A DNA stretch of 64,000 bases from Ancylobacter rudongensis (GCF_900100155.1 NZ_FMTP01000001.1:868001-932000), one strand, 5' to 3'. Shown: positions 16,333 to 25,461, numbered from the stretch's first letter. A program made the numbers and translations. Notes: a model not told the origin generated them from the sequence alone.

Positions 16333-17649
16333 TCAGCGGCGCGCGAAAGTGGCAGCGATGCGCCGGTTGGCGACCAGCATGGCCAGTGCGGTGGCCACGC
16401 TCGCCAGCGGGACGATGAGCAGGCCGAACGCAAGGCCATCGGGAATCTGCGCCGCGCTGGCGGCATCGCTGACGAGGCCGACGATCAGCGGACCCAGCGC
16501 CGGCCCCATCAGGCCGGAGCCGACCATGACGATGCTGGTCGCCTGCGCCTCCCGGCCCTTGCCGGCGACCAGATGGGCGGCGCCGAAGGCGAAGGGCAGC
16601 ATGAAGGCGAAGGACAGCATCCCCGGCACCAGCAGGGCGACGGAAAGCCAGCCGATCGGCGCGAACAGCGCGGCGGTGGTGGTCACGCTGGCGATCAGGA
16701 ACAGATAGGCCGGCGGGCCCAGCACCCGGCCTGTGCCGGACTGCACCGCGCGGTCGAACATGCGCCCGCCGGTCACGGCGCCGACAATGCCCATCAGCCC
16801 CTGCAGCAGCCCGAAGGCGAGCCCCGCCTGGCCGGCGGTGAAGCCGTGAATGCGGATCAGGAACGGCCCGGCGAAGGCGTAGAACGGCGCCGAGGCGAAG
16901 CCGACCGCGATTGCGCCGACGAACAGCCAGCGGAAGGCGGGGGCCGCCAGCCGCCGCGCACTGGAGCGCAGGAACGAGTCGCCGGTCGCTGTGCTCTGGC
17001 GCAGCGGCGGGGTCGGGCCGATGACCAGCAGCACCAGCAGGGCGATCACCCCGCCAATCGCGCCCGCCCCGATCAGCACCGCGCGCCAGCCCAGCTGGTC
17101 GGCGATGGCGCCGCCGGCGGCGAAACCCACCATGGCGCCGAGCGGCAGGCCCATGGCGAAAAGCCCGATCGCGAGCCCGCGCCGCTCCGGCCTGATCGTG
17201 CGGGCGATGATGGCATGGCCGGCCGGGAAGGCGCCGGCCTCGCCGGAGGCGACGCCGAAGCGGGTGAGGGCCAGGATGAGGAAACTCGCTGCCACGCCGC
17301 CCAGTGCCGTCATCGCGCTCCAGGCGAGGATGCAGGCCACAAGAACGAAGCGCGGCGAGCCGCGATCGGCGGCCCGGCCCAGCGGCAGGGACAGCAGGGT
17401 GTAGCAGATGGCGAAGGGAATGCCGGTGAGCAGGCCTACCTGCGTGTCACTCAGGGAAAGCTCCGTCTTGATCGCCTCCGCCATAATGAAGGGCAGGATG
17501 CGATCGGCCTGTGAGATCGCGCTCACGAGGAAAAGTGTCAAAAATGTAGCATAGACCTGCCACCCGCTCACGTATTCGCTACCGGATTCGGCGGATGGAC
17601 AAGGGATATCCTTTAATCCATCTATTGATCTCACGGCACTTTCCGTCAT
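16333..17649 (-). CDS. MFS transporter
   Basis: A 438-residue major facilitator protein with about twelve membrane helices from residue 32 on. The helix 2-3 loop shows GRAADRGSPR and the central loop after helix 6 is short. It resembles Spinster-like/MFS_1 members with unknown substrates. The start at 17649 is supported by GAGGAG about 12 nt upstream on the coding strand. It is divergent from an AraC-family regulator gene 54 bp away, which suggests the regulator controls it. Confidence 0.9.
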   Translation of the reverse strand: MTESAVRSIDGLKDIPCPSAESGSEYVSGWQVYATFLTLFLVSAISQADRILPFIMAEAIKTELSLSDTQVGLLTGIPFAICYTLLSLPLGRAADRGSPRFVLVACILAWSAMTALGGVAASFLILALTRFGVASGEAGAFPAGHAIIARTIRPERRGLAIGLFAMGLPLGAMVGFAAGGAIADQLGWRAVLIGAGAIGGVIALLVLLVIGPTPPLRQSTATGDSFLRSSARRLAAPAFRWLFVGAIAVGFASAPFYAFAGPFLIRIHGFTAGQAGLAFGLLQGLMGIVGAVTGGRMFDRAVQSGTGRVLGPPAYLFLIASVTTTAALFAPIGWLSVALLVPGMLSFAFMLPFAFGAAHLVAGKGREAQATSIVMVGSGLMGPALGPLIVGLVSDAASAAQIPDGLAFGLLIVPLASVATALAMLVANRRIAATFARR

Positions 17650-17665
17650 CCTAGGCAGGCTCCTC

Positions 17666-17689
17666 AGCTTATGTTCGCAGCAATAAGCT
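17666..17689. promoter_or_regulatory. Perfect inverted repeat between divergent MFS and AraC genes
   Basis: AGCTTAT (17666-17672) and ATAAGCT (17683-17689) are perfect 7-bp inverted arms separated by 10 bp, inside the 54-bp gap between the two divergent genes. The right arm is immediately followed by the ribosome site AAAGGAG of the AraC gene. It may be an operator or an mRNA hairpin that masks that site. Confidence 0.4.
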
Positions 17690-17703
17690 AAAAGGAGTGC
17701 CCC

Positions 17704-18774
17704 ATGATCAGAATGCCCGAAATCTCAATAAACTTGCCTATTCCTGCAGGCCCCCCTGCCCGTTCGGGGCAAAGGGGCGGACCGGGCAGGTCGCGCAACG
17801 AACCGGAGGCGTGTGTGCCGTCAGCTCTTCTTGAGGCCGTCACGGCGTATATCGACCGCAGGGGCGGCGGGCAGGGCCTGTTCCCCACGCCCATGCCGGG
17901 GGTCAACATCATCCGTTCCTTCCAGGAAGTGATGCCCCACCGGAAGATCTATCAGCCCTCGCTCTGCATCGTGCTGCAAGGGGCCAAGCAGATCCTCTTC
18001 GGCACCGAGACGCTGGACTATGGCGTGATGGAATGCCTGGTCGTGAGCATCGCGCTCCCGGGCACGGGCCGGATCGTCAAGGCCAGCGAGACCGAGCCCT
18101 TTGTCGGCCTCACCGTCGATCTCGACGTCGCGGTCGTTCGCGACATGGTCGAGCGGCTGGAATCGCTTCCGCACGCCCCCGCCAGCGGCGGCCCCTGCGC
18201 CTTCGTGGCGCAGATCGACGGACCTTTCGCCGAGTGCATCCAGCGTCTGGTGCGGATGGCCGACAACCCGAAGGCCGTTCCCATCCTGTACCCAACGGTC
18301 ATGCACGACATCTGCTACTGGCTGCTGAGCGGTCCGCATGGGGCGGAGATCTGCAAGCTGTCGCTGCCCGCCTCGAACACCGAGCGTGTGGCCAAGGCCA
18401 TCCATCTGCTGCGGGAAAACATCGCCCAGCCCATGCGGGTGGAGCAGCTGGCCGAGGCGGCGGGGATGAGCCCTTCCTCCTTCCACCAGCATTTCAAGGC
18501 GCTGACCTCGATGACGCCGCTGCAATACCAGAAGCAGCTGCGCCTGCTGGAGGCGCGGCGACTGATGGTGGCGAATGCCGCCAGCGTCGCGGATGCCTCC
18601 TACAAGGTCGGCTATGAGAGCGCCTCGCAGTTCAGCCGGGAGTATTCCCGCATGTTCGGCATCGCCCCCAAGCGGGATGTGCTGAACCAGCATCGCCTGT
18701 ATCGCTCGCTCACCGGCCGCGACATGCCGACCTCCCCTGTCTCGCCGATGGGCCCGGCCGCCGCGCCCGCCTGA
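17704..18774 (+). CDS. AraC-family transcriptional regulator
   Basis: A 356-residue regulator. Residues about 60-215 match the AraC-type N-terminal sensing domain (SLCIVLQGAKQI, GLTVDLD), and residues about 230-335 hold the two-HTH AraC DNA-binding domain (MRVEQLAEAAGMSPSSFHQHFKALTS and VGYESASQFSREYSRMFG). The start at 17704 has a good site, AAAGGAG, 6-8 nt upstream; the first 37 residues look poorly ordered. It is divergent from the MFS gene and followed by a terminator. Two copies of a 38-bp element upstream of downstream genes (18949, 20598) may be its binding sites (inference). Confidence 0.92.
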   Translation: MIRMPEISINLPIPAGPPARSGQRGGPGRSRNEPEACVPSALLEAVTAYIDRRGGGQGLFPTPMPGVNIIRSFQEVMPHRKIYQPSLCIVLQGAKQILFGTETLDYGVMECLVVSIALPGTGRIVKASETEPFVGLTVDLDVAVVRDMVERLESLPHAPASGGPCAFVAQIDGPFAECIQRLVRMADNPKAVPILYPTVMHDICYWLLSGPHGAEICKLSLPASNTERVAKAIHLLRENIAQPMRVEQLAEAAGMSPSSFHQHFKALTSMTPLQYQKQLRLLEARRLMVANAASVADASYKVGYESASQFSREYSRMFGIAPKRDVLNQHRLYRSLTGRDMPTSPVSPMGPAAAPA

Positions 18775-18806
18775 CAAGCCCGCCCGCCTTCCCCGCGCCG
18801 ACCGCG

Positions 18807-18848
18807 CCCCGTCGTCAGCCCGCCCGGCCTGACGGCGGGGCGTTTTTT
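18807..18848 (+). terminator. Rho-independent terminator after AraC gene
   Basis: A 12-bp stem, CCCCGTCGTCAG (18807-18818) with CTGACGGCGGGG (18829-18840) including one G-T pair, is followed by CGTTTTTT. It ends the AraC transcript and separates it from the genes downstream. Confidence 0.85.
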
Positions 18849-18948
18849 GGATCGGGCTGCCGCCCATCGGCGAGCCGGCCTGGCTCTCCCACCGGGCGCG
18901 GCATCCCGCCCGTGCGTTCGACATCGGCACCCCTGGCCCTCCGCGCCA

Positions 18949-18986
18949 ATTGGAGGATCAGGCAGATTTTCTGCGCGTTCCGGCAT
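18949..18986 (+). promoter_or_regulatory. 38-bp conserved element, copy 1 (upstream of DUF2147 gene)
   Basis: This element begins ATTGGAGGA and ends TTTTCTGCGCGTTCCGGCAT. It matches the element at 20598-20635 at 34 of 38 positions with no gap, while flanking bases differ. It lies 193 bp upstream of the 19180 start within the 405-bp non-coding stretch 18775-19179, which otherwise holds only the AraC terminator. Likely a regulator binding site plus promoter; the adjacent AraC protein is the obvious candidate. Confidence 0.65.
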
Positions 18987-19179
18987 TCGTCCCGACCCCA
19001 TTGGCGGGTAACGTCCCGACTCGATGGTCGGGCGCCGGCCGCTCCCGCGCTGACGGGAGACCGCCGGCGCGCATCCCGGGTGCACAGCCGCGTATCGGCC
19101 CCGGGCCCGGCCGTCCCCCTGCGAGGCGACAGCACGTCGACGTTTCCTCGCCCGCCCCCTCTTTCCAAAGGAAACAGCC

Positions 19180-19647
19180 ATGTCCAACGCCCTCAAGGGA
19201 CGCCTTCTGGCTGCCGCCGCGGCGGCCGCGCTCGCTTTCTCCTCGGTTGGAGCCGCCGCGCAGGCGGCTTCGCCGGATCAGATCGTCGGTGTCTGGGAGG
19301 CCGAGAACGGCGCCATCAAGCTGGAAATGTTCGATGCCGGCGGCAGCTATGCCGCCCGCATGCTCTATGGCCGGCAGCTGATGGAGGCCGACGGCACCAC
19401 CTTCAAGAAGGACACGCTGAACCCCGATCCGGCGCTGCGCGAGCGTTCGCTGGAGGGCATCGTCTTCGTCACCAATCTCGCCTGGGATGCGCGCGACCGC
19501 CGCTGGGAAGACGGCACTTTCTACAGCGGCCTCACCGGGCGCACCATGTCGGTGCAGGCCGAGCTGGTGGGTGAGAAAATGCAGGTGCGGGCCTATATGG
19601 GCGCGCCGCTGCTCGGCCAGACCATCGTCTTCCGCCGCGTGCCGTGA
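19180..19647 (+). CDS. DUF2147 family secreted protein
   Basis: A 155-residue protein with an N-terminal signal peptide (hydrophobic Ala-rich 8-24, cleavage near AQAAS). The mature part fits the DUF2147 family, small periplasmic beta-rich proteins: IVGVWEAENGAIKLEMFDAGGSY opens the domain and the C-terminus carries GQTIVFRRV. AAAGGAAA at 19161-19168 precedes the ATG. The biochemical role of the family is not established. It is the first gene after the 38-bp element. Confidence 0.85.
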   Translation: MSNALKGRLLAAAAAAALAFSSVGAAAQAASPDQIVGVWEAENGAIKLEMFDAGGSYAARMLYGRQLMEADGTTFKKDTLNPDPALRERSLEGIVFVTNLAWDARDRRWEDGTFYSGLTGRTMSVQAELVGEKMQVRAYMGAPLLGQTIVFRRVP

Positions 19648-19720
19648 CGCCCGGCCCGAGACCCTTCGCCAAGGCCACGGTCTCGCCTCTCCCCGGCCCT
19701 CTTTGCAAGCGGCAGCGCCC

Positions 19721-20551
19721 ATGACTCGAGCCAATCAGAACCTGTCGCCCGACCGTCTCGGCACGGCGCGGCGCTGGAGCGCCGGCGCGCTGATCGCGGT
19801 GAGCTGGATCAGCGGCGCGATCTTCGCCACCTACATCGTCGTCTTCTTCGGTGGCGCGCTCGCCGCCGGCATGGGCGAGCGCTGGAACCGGGCGCTGCCG
19901 GGGCTCTACGACGCCGGCACGCCGCTGGCGACCCTTGCCATCGGAGCGCATTTCCTCACCGGCGGCGTGCTGCTGCTGCTGCTGGGGCCGATCCAGCTGA
20001 TCGGCCCGGTGCGGCGGGCCGCGCCCGCCCTCCACCGCTGGCTCGGCCGTATCTATGTCGTCTCGGCCGGCGCGGCGGGGCTGGGCGGACTCGGCTTCAT
20101 CCTCGCCAGCGGCACGATCGGCGGGCCGCTGATGGATGTCGGCTTCGGCCTCTATGGCGCGCTGATGGTACTGTGCGCCGCCCTCACCTACGCCCATGCC
20201 CGCGCCCGGCGCCTGGCGCAGCACCGGGCCTGGGCGATCCGCCTGTTCGCGCTGACCATCGGCTCGTGGCTGTACCGGATGGAATACGGCCTCTGGTTCC
20301 TGCTGTTCGGCAGCCTCGGCCGTGGGGCGGATTTCTCCGGCTGGTTCGACGCGGTCATGGTGTTCTTCTTCTACCTGCCCAACCTTGCCGTTGCCGAGAT
20401 TGTCCTCCGCATGGGCACGGCCCCACGGAGCGCGCTGGCCAATGGGGCAGCCATCGCGCTGCTGCTGCTCGCGACCGTGCTGATCGAGGTGATGACGGCC
20501 ACCTTCACCGCCCGCGCCTGGGCGCCACGAATCCTCGACGCGCTCGCCTGA
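19721..20551 (+). CDS. DUF2306-type multi-pass membrane protein
   Basis: A 276-residue integral membrane protein with about seven or eight hydrophobic segments, containing LHRWLGRIYVVSA and QHRAWAIRLFAL, which are typical of DUF2306 proteins; their function is unknown. Conserved His residues in those motifs are reminiscent of heme or metal ligands, but this is not shown. The start at 19721 is chosen because the protein-like sequence begins there; the frame is open upstream inside the DUF2147 gene. It lies 73 bp after that gene and is probably co-transcribed. Confidence 0.82.
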   Translation: MTRANQNLSPDRLGTARRWSAGALIAVSWISGAIFATYIVVFFGGALAAGMGERWNRALPGLYDAGTPLATLAIGAHFLTGGVLLLLLGPIQLIGPVRRAAPALHRWLGRIYVVSAGAAGLGGLGFILASGTIGGPLMDVGFGLYGALMVLCAALTYAHARARRLAQHRAWAIRLFALTIGSWLYRMEYGLWFLLFGSLGRGADFSGWFDAVMVFFFYLPNLAVAEIVLRMGTAPRSALANGAAIALLLLATVLIEVMTATFTARAWAPRILDALA

Positions 20552-20597
20552 GACCGTCCGGACGCCGGTTTGAGCCGCCCTTCCCGCCCCCTGCCGG

Positions 20598-20635
20598 ATT
20601 GGAGGAATAGGCATGTTTTCTGCGCGTTCCGGCAT
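20598..20635 (+). promoter_or_regulatory. 38-bp conserved element, copy 2 (upstream of SDR gene)
   Basis: A second copy of the element at 18949-18986, differing only at positions 10, 11, 17 and 18 of the 38. It lies 95 bp upstream of the SDR start at 20730, in the same orientation as copy 1. This spacing suits an activator site with an adjacent promoter. Confidence 0.65.
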
Positions 20636-20729
20636 GGCGATTTCCAGCGCGGCCGTCACTCTCGGGCCTAGGTGAACCCGGTCAGACACGGCCGCTCACC
20701 GGGCTTTTCCGAACAGCTTGGGAACGACA

Positions 20730-21695
20730 ATGACACGATGGACGACGCGGGACATTCCCGCGCAGCAGGGCCGTTCGGCCCTGATCACCGGCACGGGCGG
20801 CCTCGGCTATGAGGACGCGCTGGCCCTCGCTCGCGCCGGCGCCAGCGTAGTGATCGCCGGGCGCAACCCGGCAAAGGGCGCGGCCGCCGTGGCGGCGATC
20901 CGGCAGGCGGTTCCGGGCGCGCAGGTGCGGTTCGGCGAGGTCGACCTCGCCAGCCTCGCCTCGGTCGCCAGCTTCGCCGCCCGGCTCGCGGGCGAGCAGG
21001 ACGGCCTCGACCTCTTGATCAACAATGCCGGCGTGATGACCCCGCCGCAGCGGCGCGAGACTCGCGATGGCTTCGAGCTGCAGTTCGGCACCAATTATCT
21101 CAGCCATTTCGCGCTCACCGCGCAGCTGATGCCGCTGCTAAGGAAGGGGCGCGATCCCCGCGTCGTGACCGTGGGCAGCATCGCGGCGCGCCGGGGGGCG
21201 ATCGCTTTCGACGACCTGCAGGCCGAGCGCAGCTATCGCGCCTTTCCCGTCTACGCCCAGTCGAAGCTGGCCTGCCTGCTGTTCGCCTTCGAGCTCAGCC
21301 GGCGCAGCAGGGCGGCGGGATGGGGCGTGCAGAGTCTGGCGGCGCATCCCGGCCTTTCCCGCACCGATCTCCTGTACAACACGCCGGGCGGTCCCACCCC
21401 GACCATCTATTTTCTGCGCCGCGTCTTTCGGCTGATGTTCCAGCCTGCGGCGCAGGGGGCGCTACCCACCCTCTTCGCCGCCACCGATCCGAACGCGCGC
21501 GACGGCGCCCATTATGGGCCGGACCGGCTGTCGGGGACACGCGGACACCCTGTCGAGGAGCCAGCGCCGCCGCAGGCGCTGGACCGGGCCGTGGCGGCGC
21601 GGCTTTGGGAGGTGTCGGAGGCGCTCGCCAAGGTGAGCTTCGACCAGGCCGCGCAGCCAGCCTTTCATCGAGGGGGAATGGACCGCACGCGCTGA
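20730..21695 (+). CDS. Short-chain dehydrogenase/reductase
   Basis: A 321-residue SDR. NNAGVM, the serine of VTVGSIAARRG and the YAQSK catalytic motif are present. The cofactor loop reads TGTGGLG, one residue shorter than the usual TGxxxGxG. The chain resembles the WWOX/retinol-dehydrogenase-like group of about 300 residues. A TTG at 20718 extends the frame by four codons; the ATG at 20730 is preferred. Substrate unknown. With a 38-bp element upstream, it is probably in the regulon of the local AraC protein. Confidence 0.88.
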   Translation: MTRWTTRDIPAQQGRSALITGTGGLGYEDALALARAGASVVIAGRNPAKGAAAVAAIRQAVPGAQVRFGEVDLASLASVASFAARLAGEQDGLDLLINNAGVMTPPQRRETRDGFELQFGTNYLSHFALTAQLMPLLRKGRDPRVVTVGSIAARRGAIAFDDLQAERSYRAFPVYAQSKLACLLFAFELSRRSRAAGWGVQSLAAHPGLSRTDLLYNTPGGPTPTIYFLRRVFRLMFQPAAQGALPTLFAATDPNARDGAHYGPDRLSGTRGHPVEEPAPPQALDRAVAARLWEVSEALAKVSFDQAAQPAFHRGGMDRTR

Positions 21696-21995
21696 TGCGC
21701 ACGGCATTGGTTAGCTGTCTTTGACAGGCTGGTGATGAATCCCTGAATTGTCGCTGCTGCCGTATGGACTTATCGTCTGGGCAGATGGCGCCGGGTCTTG
21801 GCGATGCCCGGGAAACAGGGTGCTTCAGCAGCGCCCGGCCGCTCGCTCCGCCCCGCGCATCCCGCCGGCTGGAAGATCGTTCGCGCGCACAATTCACCGC
21901 GTTTACTCACCCGTGCCGCGAGCGACGCGCCGTGCCGCGTGCGGGCAGAAAGCCCGGCGCCAGCCCCATCTCCCTTTCTTCGAAGGAACTGAGCG
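21696..21995. other. Non-coding stretch between SDR and SnoaL-like genes
   Basis: No gene or RNA is recognised here. A small hairpin, CTGTC-TTT-GACAG, lies about 21715-21729, near the end of the SDR gene, without a T-run. The ribosome site GAAGGAA of the next gene is at the far end. Confidence 0.4.
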
Positions 21996-22514
21996 ATGAC
22001 ATCCTCTCGCACCTCCCCTCTCCCTGCCGCCCTGCTGGCCCTTGCCCTCGTCGCCGGCGCCGTCACCCCTGCTGCCTTCGCCTCGTCCGAGCCGGCGGCC
22101 GAGGCCCGCAACCGGCAGATCGTCACCGAGGCGTTCGAGCGCTGGCAGGCAGGCGGCACGACCTTCTTCACCGACCTCCTGTCCCCGGAAGTCATCTGGA
22201 CAATCGAGGGTTCCGGGCCGAGCGCCGGCCGTTTCGAGGGCCGCGAGCGCTTCGTCGAACGGGCCGTCCGCCCGTTTGTCTCCCGCCTGTCCAGCCCGAT
22301 CCGGCCGGTCAGCAAGACGGTCTGGGCCGATGGCGACCATGTGATCGTCAACTGGGAGGGCGTCGGCACCGCGCAGGACGGCCAGCCCTATGCCAACTCC
22401 TATGCCTGGATCCTGCGCATGCGGGACGGGCAGGCGGTCGAGGTGACGGCGTTTCTCGACCTGGTTCCCTATGACGACGTGCTGCGGCGCATTCCCGCCC
22501 CGCGCCCGGAGTGA
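21996..22514 (+). CDS. Secreted SnoaL/NTF2-like protein
   Basis: A 172-residue protein with a signal peptide (hydrophobic 9-27, cleavage near AFAS). The mature part has the NTF2-like/SnoaL pattern: a helix ending in RWQAGGTTFFTDLLSPEVIW, then FEGRERFVE and a C-terminal strand ending VTAFLD. Family members bind or isomerise small ligands, but secreted versions are mostly uncharacterised. GAAGGAA precedes the ATG. It follows the SDR gene after 300 bp. Confidence 0.82.
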   Translation: MTSSRTSPLPAALLALALVAGAVTPAAFASSEPAAEARNRQIVTEAFERWQAGGTTFFTDLLSPEVIWTIEGSGPSAGRFEGRERFVERAVRPFVSRLSSPIRPVSKTVWADGDHVIVNWEGVGTAQDGQPYANSYAWILRMRDGQAVEVTAFLDLVPYDDVLRRIPAPRPE

Positions 22515-22788
22515 CGCCGGTAGTGTTTCCAGCGTCCAGTGCAGAAGAACCTCCGCACGATCGCGCAGGAATGACGGACGTTGCAGCATAGGCAGCCGTC
22601 GGCGTGGACCCTATCGTAATTATCGATGATGCCTCACGCCGGCGTTACCTGCCGGATCGAAGCCGTACACAGTCCGTCGCAGCCTCCATCGCCGGAACGA
22701 CTGTGGTCACGCTGCCCGCGCTCCCATGAGCGGGTGCGGCAGGCATCATCCTTTTGAGAAGCTTTTGCCGGGAGAGGGAGATGCCGTC

Positions 22789-23241
22789 ATGACCGCCTTC
22801 ACCATCAATGGGCGCGCCGTCCAGGTCGCCGCCGAACCCGACACGCCGCTTCTGTGGGTCATCCGTGACCAGCTCAAGCTCACCGGCACCAAATATGGCT
22901 GCGGCGTCGCCCTGTGCGGCGCCTGCACGGTGCATGTCGACGGTGAACCCACGCGCGCCTGCCAGACCCAGCTGCAGGACGTGACCGGGCGGCAGGTGAC
23001 AACGATCGAGGGGCTCTCCCCTGAGTCCAGCCATCCGCTGCAGAAGGCGTGGATCGCCGAGCAGGTCCCGCAATGCGGCTACTGCCAGTCCGGCCAGATC
23101 ATGCAGGCGGCCGGGCTGCTCGCCAGCATGCCGCGCCCCAGCCGCGAGGAGATCGTCGCGCATATGGACGGCAATCTGTGCCGCTGCGGCACCTATGACC
23201 GCATCGTCCGCGCTATCGAGCGCGCGGCGCAGGAGGGCTGA
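22789..23241 (+). CDS. (2Fe-2S) subunit of molybdenum hydroxylase, IorA-like (module 1)
   Basis: A 150-residue small subunit of a xanthine-oxidase-family enzyme. The N-terminal plant-type [2Fe-2S] site is seen in [13 protein letters not shown] with a distal Cys (TRAC), and the C-terminal [2Fe-2S] site in QCGYCQSGQ and NLCRCGTY. The start at 22789 follows GGAGAGGGAG; the longer frame from 22726 is not conserved. It passes electrons from the Mo subunit encoded 3 bp downstream. It lacks a signal peptide and would be co-exported with its Tat-bearing partner (known for IorAB-type enzymes). Confidence 0.93.
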   Translation: MTAFTINGRAVQVAAEPDTPLLWVIRDQLKLTGTKYGCGVALCGACTVHVDGEPTRACQTQLQDVTGRQVTTIEGLSPESSHPLQKAWIAEQVPQCGYCQSGQIMQAAGLLASMPRPSREEIVAHMDGNLCRCGTYDRIVRAIERAAQEG

Positions 23242-23244
23242 AGC

Positions 23245-25461
23245 ATGACGACCACGCTCCAGCCCCACACCACCGCCCTGTCCCGGCGCAGCTTTCTGGT
23301 CACGCTCGGCGGGGCCGGCATCGCCGTAGCCTTTGGCGGCCTCGTGCCCATCGCCCACGCCGACACCGAGACCGTTGCCGCCGAAGGCCTCGCGCTCAAT
23401 GCCTGGGTGACGATCGCCCCGGATGGCAGCGTCACCCTCGTCTCGCCCGCCGCCGAAATGGGACAGGGGGTGAAGACCGCCCTGCCCCTGCTGATCGCCG
23501 AGGACATGGATGCGGACTGGGACAAGGTACGCGTCGTGCAGGCGCCCTCCGACGCCGAAACCTACGGCAATCCCGGGTTCTACGGCATCCAGCTGACCGG
23601 CGGCAGCGAGACGGTGCGCGGCTATTACCAGCTGCTGCGCCTTGCCGGCGCACATACGCGCAAGGTTCTCCTCGCCGTCGCTGCCACGCATCTCAACGTG
23701 CCGGTGGGCGAACTCGCCACCGAGCCCGGCCGTGTCGTGCATGCCGGCAGCGGGCGCACGCTCTCCTATGGCGAGATCGCCGCTCTCGGTGTGCTTCCCG
23801 ATCCGCTGCCGCAGGCGAGCGAGGCCGACCTGAAGCCGGCCGACCAATGGCGCTATATCGGCCGCCGCGAGGTCGACCGCGTCGACGTGCCCGCCAAGGT
23901 CAACGGCACCGCACAGTTCGGCATCGATATCGATCTGCCCGACATGCTGCATGGCGCGGTGCTGCGCCCACCCGTGCCGGGCGAGCGGCCGGAACGCATC
24001 GACGATGCGGCGGCGAGGGCGGTGAAGGGCCTCACCCGCATCGTGCCGCTCTCCTATGGCGTCGGCATCATCGGCGAGAGCACCGATGCGGTGCGGCGCG
24101 CCAAGGAGGCGCTGGTCGTCACCTGGAGCACGGACTCCCGGGCGCGCGGCTATGACAGCGCGGCGCTGGCGCAGGCCTATCGCGACATCGGCCGCGATCT
24201 TACCCAGCATGGCGTGCCGGCGCGCACCGAGGGTGACGCCCCCGCCGCCATTGCCGGTTCGGCGCGGGTGGTCGTCGCCGATTATCTCACTGACCTTGTC
24301 TATCACGCGCCGATGGAGCCGATGAACGCGACGGCGCGGGTGATCGGCGACCGGGTCGAGGTGTGGGCGCCGACGCAGGGACCGACGGGGACGCAGGGCT
24401 TCGCCGCCGATGCGGCAGGCACGACCCCGGACAAGGTGACGGTGCACACGACCCTCATCGGCGGCGCCTTCGGCCGCAAGGCCGAGGCCGATTTCATCAC
24501 TGACGCTGTGTTGCTCGCCAAGGAAGTCGAGGGCCGTCCGGTCAAGATGATCTGGAGCCGCGAGGACGATGTGCGGCACGGCAAATATCGGCCGCTCGCC
24601 GCCCAGCATGTCGAGGTCGGACTCGATCGCGCCAGCGCCATCACCGGCTGGCGCCACCGCGTCGTTGCCGATTCCATCTTCGCCCGCACCCTGCCGGAGA
24701 TGTTCAAGAGCGATGGCGGGCTCGACACCGTCGTCACCGACGGCACGATCTTCAACTATCGCGTCCCTGCCCATCTGGTGGAATTCCTCCGGCAGGACAG
24801 CGGGCGCGATGTCGGTTTCTGGCGCGCCGTCGGCTACGGCCAGAACGTTTTTGGCGTCGAGTGCATGATCGATGAGGTGGCGGCTGCCAGCGGCGTCGAT
24901 CCGGTCGCGCTGCGACTGCAGCTGCTGAGCGACCAGCCACGGGCGCGCAAGGTGATCGAGGCGGTCGCGCAGATGGCGGACTGGCCGCGCCCGCGCGAGG
25001 GCCGGGCGCTGGGGCTCGCCTATACCGACGCCTTTGGCGGGCATTGCGCCGAAGTGGCCGAGGTCTCGCTCGATCGCGACAGCGGCGAGATCCGCCTGCA
25101 CGAGGTCTGGTGCGCGGTCGATCCCGGCGTCGCGGTGCAGCCGCGCAATATCGAGGCGCAGATCACGGGCGCCATCGTCTTCGGCGTGAGCCATGCGCTG
25201 TATGAGCAGATCAACATCGTCGCTGGCGAGGTGCAGGAGAGCAATTTCGACAGCTACCGCATCCTGCGCCTGTCGGAGATGCCGCGCATTCATGTCGAGG
25301 TGACGCCGACGCCGGAGAACAAGCCGGCCGGCATTGGCGAGATCGGTCTGCCGCCCATCGGCCCGGCCATCGCCAATGCCGTGGCCCGCCTCACCGGCGG
25401 GGTGCGCCTGCGCCATTACCCCTTCCTGCCGGATCGGGTGAAGGCGGCGCTCGCCGGCTGA
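23245..25461 (+). CDS. Molybdopterin-binding subunit, IorB-like, Tat-exported (module 1)
   Basis: A 738-residue xanthine-dehydrogenase-family Mo subunit of the isoquinoline 1-oxidoreductase/aldehyde dehydrogenase (IorB) type. A twin-arginine signal (LSRRSFLVTLGG) indicates periplasmic location. Cofactor-binding motifs include GGAFGRKAE and, at the C-terminus, the conserved glutamate in GIGEIGLPP. The substrate is probably an aldehyde or N-heterocycle, undetermined. An XdhC gene follows, consistent with cofactor sulfuration and insertion. No cytochrome gene accompanies this module, unlike module 2. Confidence 0.93.
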   Translation: MTTTLQPHTTALSRRSFLVTLGGAGIAVAFGGLVPIAHADTETVAAEGLALNAWVTIAPDGSVTLVSPAAEMGQGVKTALPLLIAEDMDADWDKVRVVQAPSDAETYGNPGFYGIQLTGGSETVRGYYQLLRLAGAHTRKVLLAVAATHLNVPVGELATEPGRVVHAGSGRTLSYGEIAALGVLPDPLPQASEADLKPADQWRYIGRREVDRVDVPAKVNGTAQFGIDIDLPDMLHGAVLRPPVPGERPERIDDAAARAVKGLTRIVPLSYGVGIIGESTDAVRRAKEALVVTWSTDSRARGYDSAALAQAYRDIGRDLTQHGVPARTEGDAPAAIAGSARVVVADYLTDLVYHAPMEPMNATARVIGDRVEVWAPTQGPTGTQGFAADAAGTTPDKVTVHTTLIGGAFGRKAEADFITDAVLLAKEVEGRPVKMIWSREDDVRHGKYRPLAAQHVEVGLDRASAITGWRHRVVADSIFARTLPEMFKSDGGLDTVVTDGTIFNYRVPAHLVEFLRQDSGRDVGFWRAVGYGQNVFGVECMIDEVAAASGVDPVALRLQLLSDQPRARKVIEAVAQMADWPRPREGRALGLAYTDAFGGHCAEVAEVSLDRDSGEIRLHEVWCAVDPGVAVQPRNIEAQITGAIVFGVSHALYEQINIVAGEVQESNFDSYRILRLSEMPRIHVEVTPTPENKPAGIGEIGLPPIGPAIANAVARLTGGVRLRHYPFLPDRVKAALAG

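Noticed and set aside
22537-22562. Possible third copy of the 38-bp element in reverse orientation (GTGCAGAAGAACCTCC)
   Set aside because: Only short stretches match and spacing is wrong; not distinguishable from chance.
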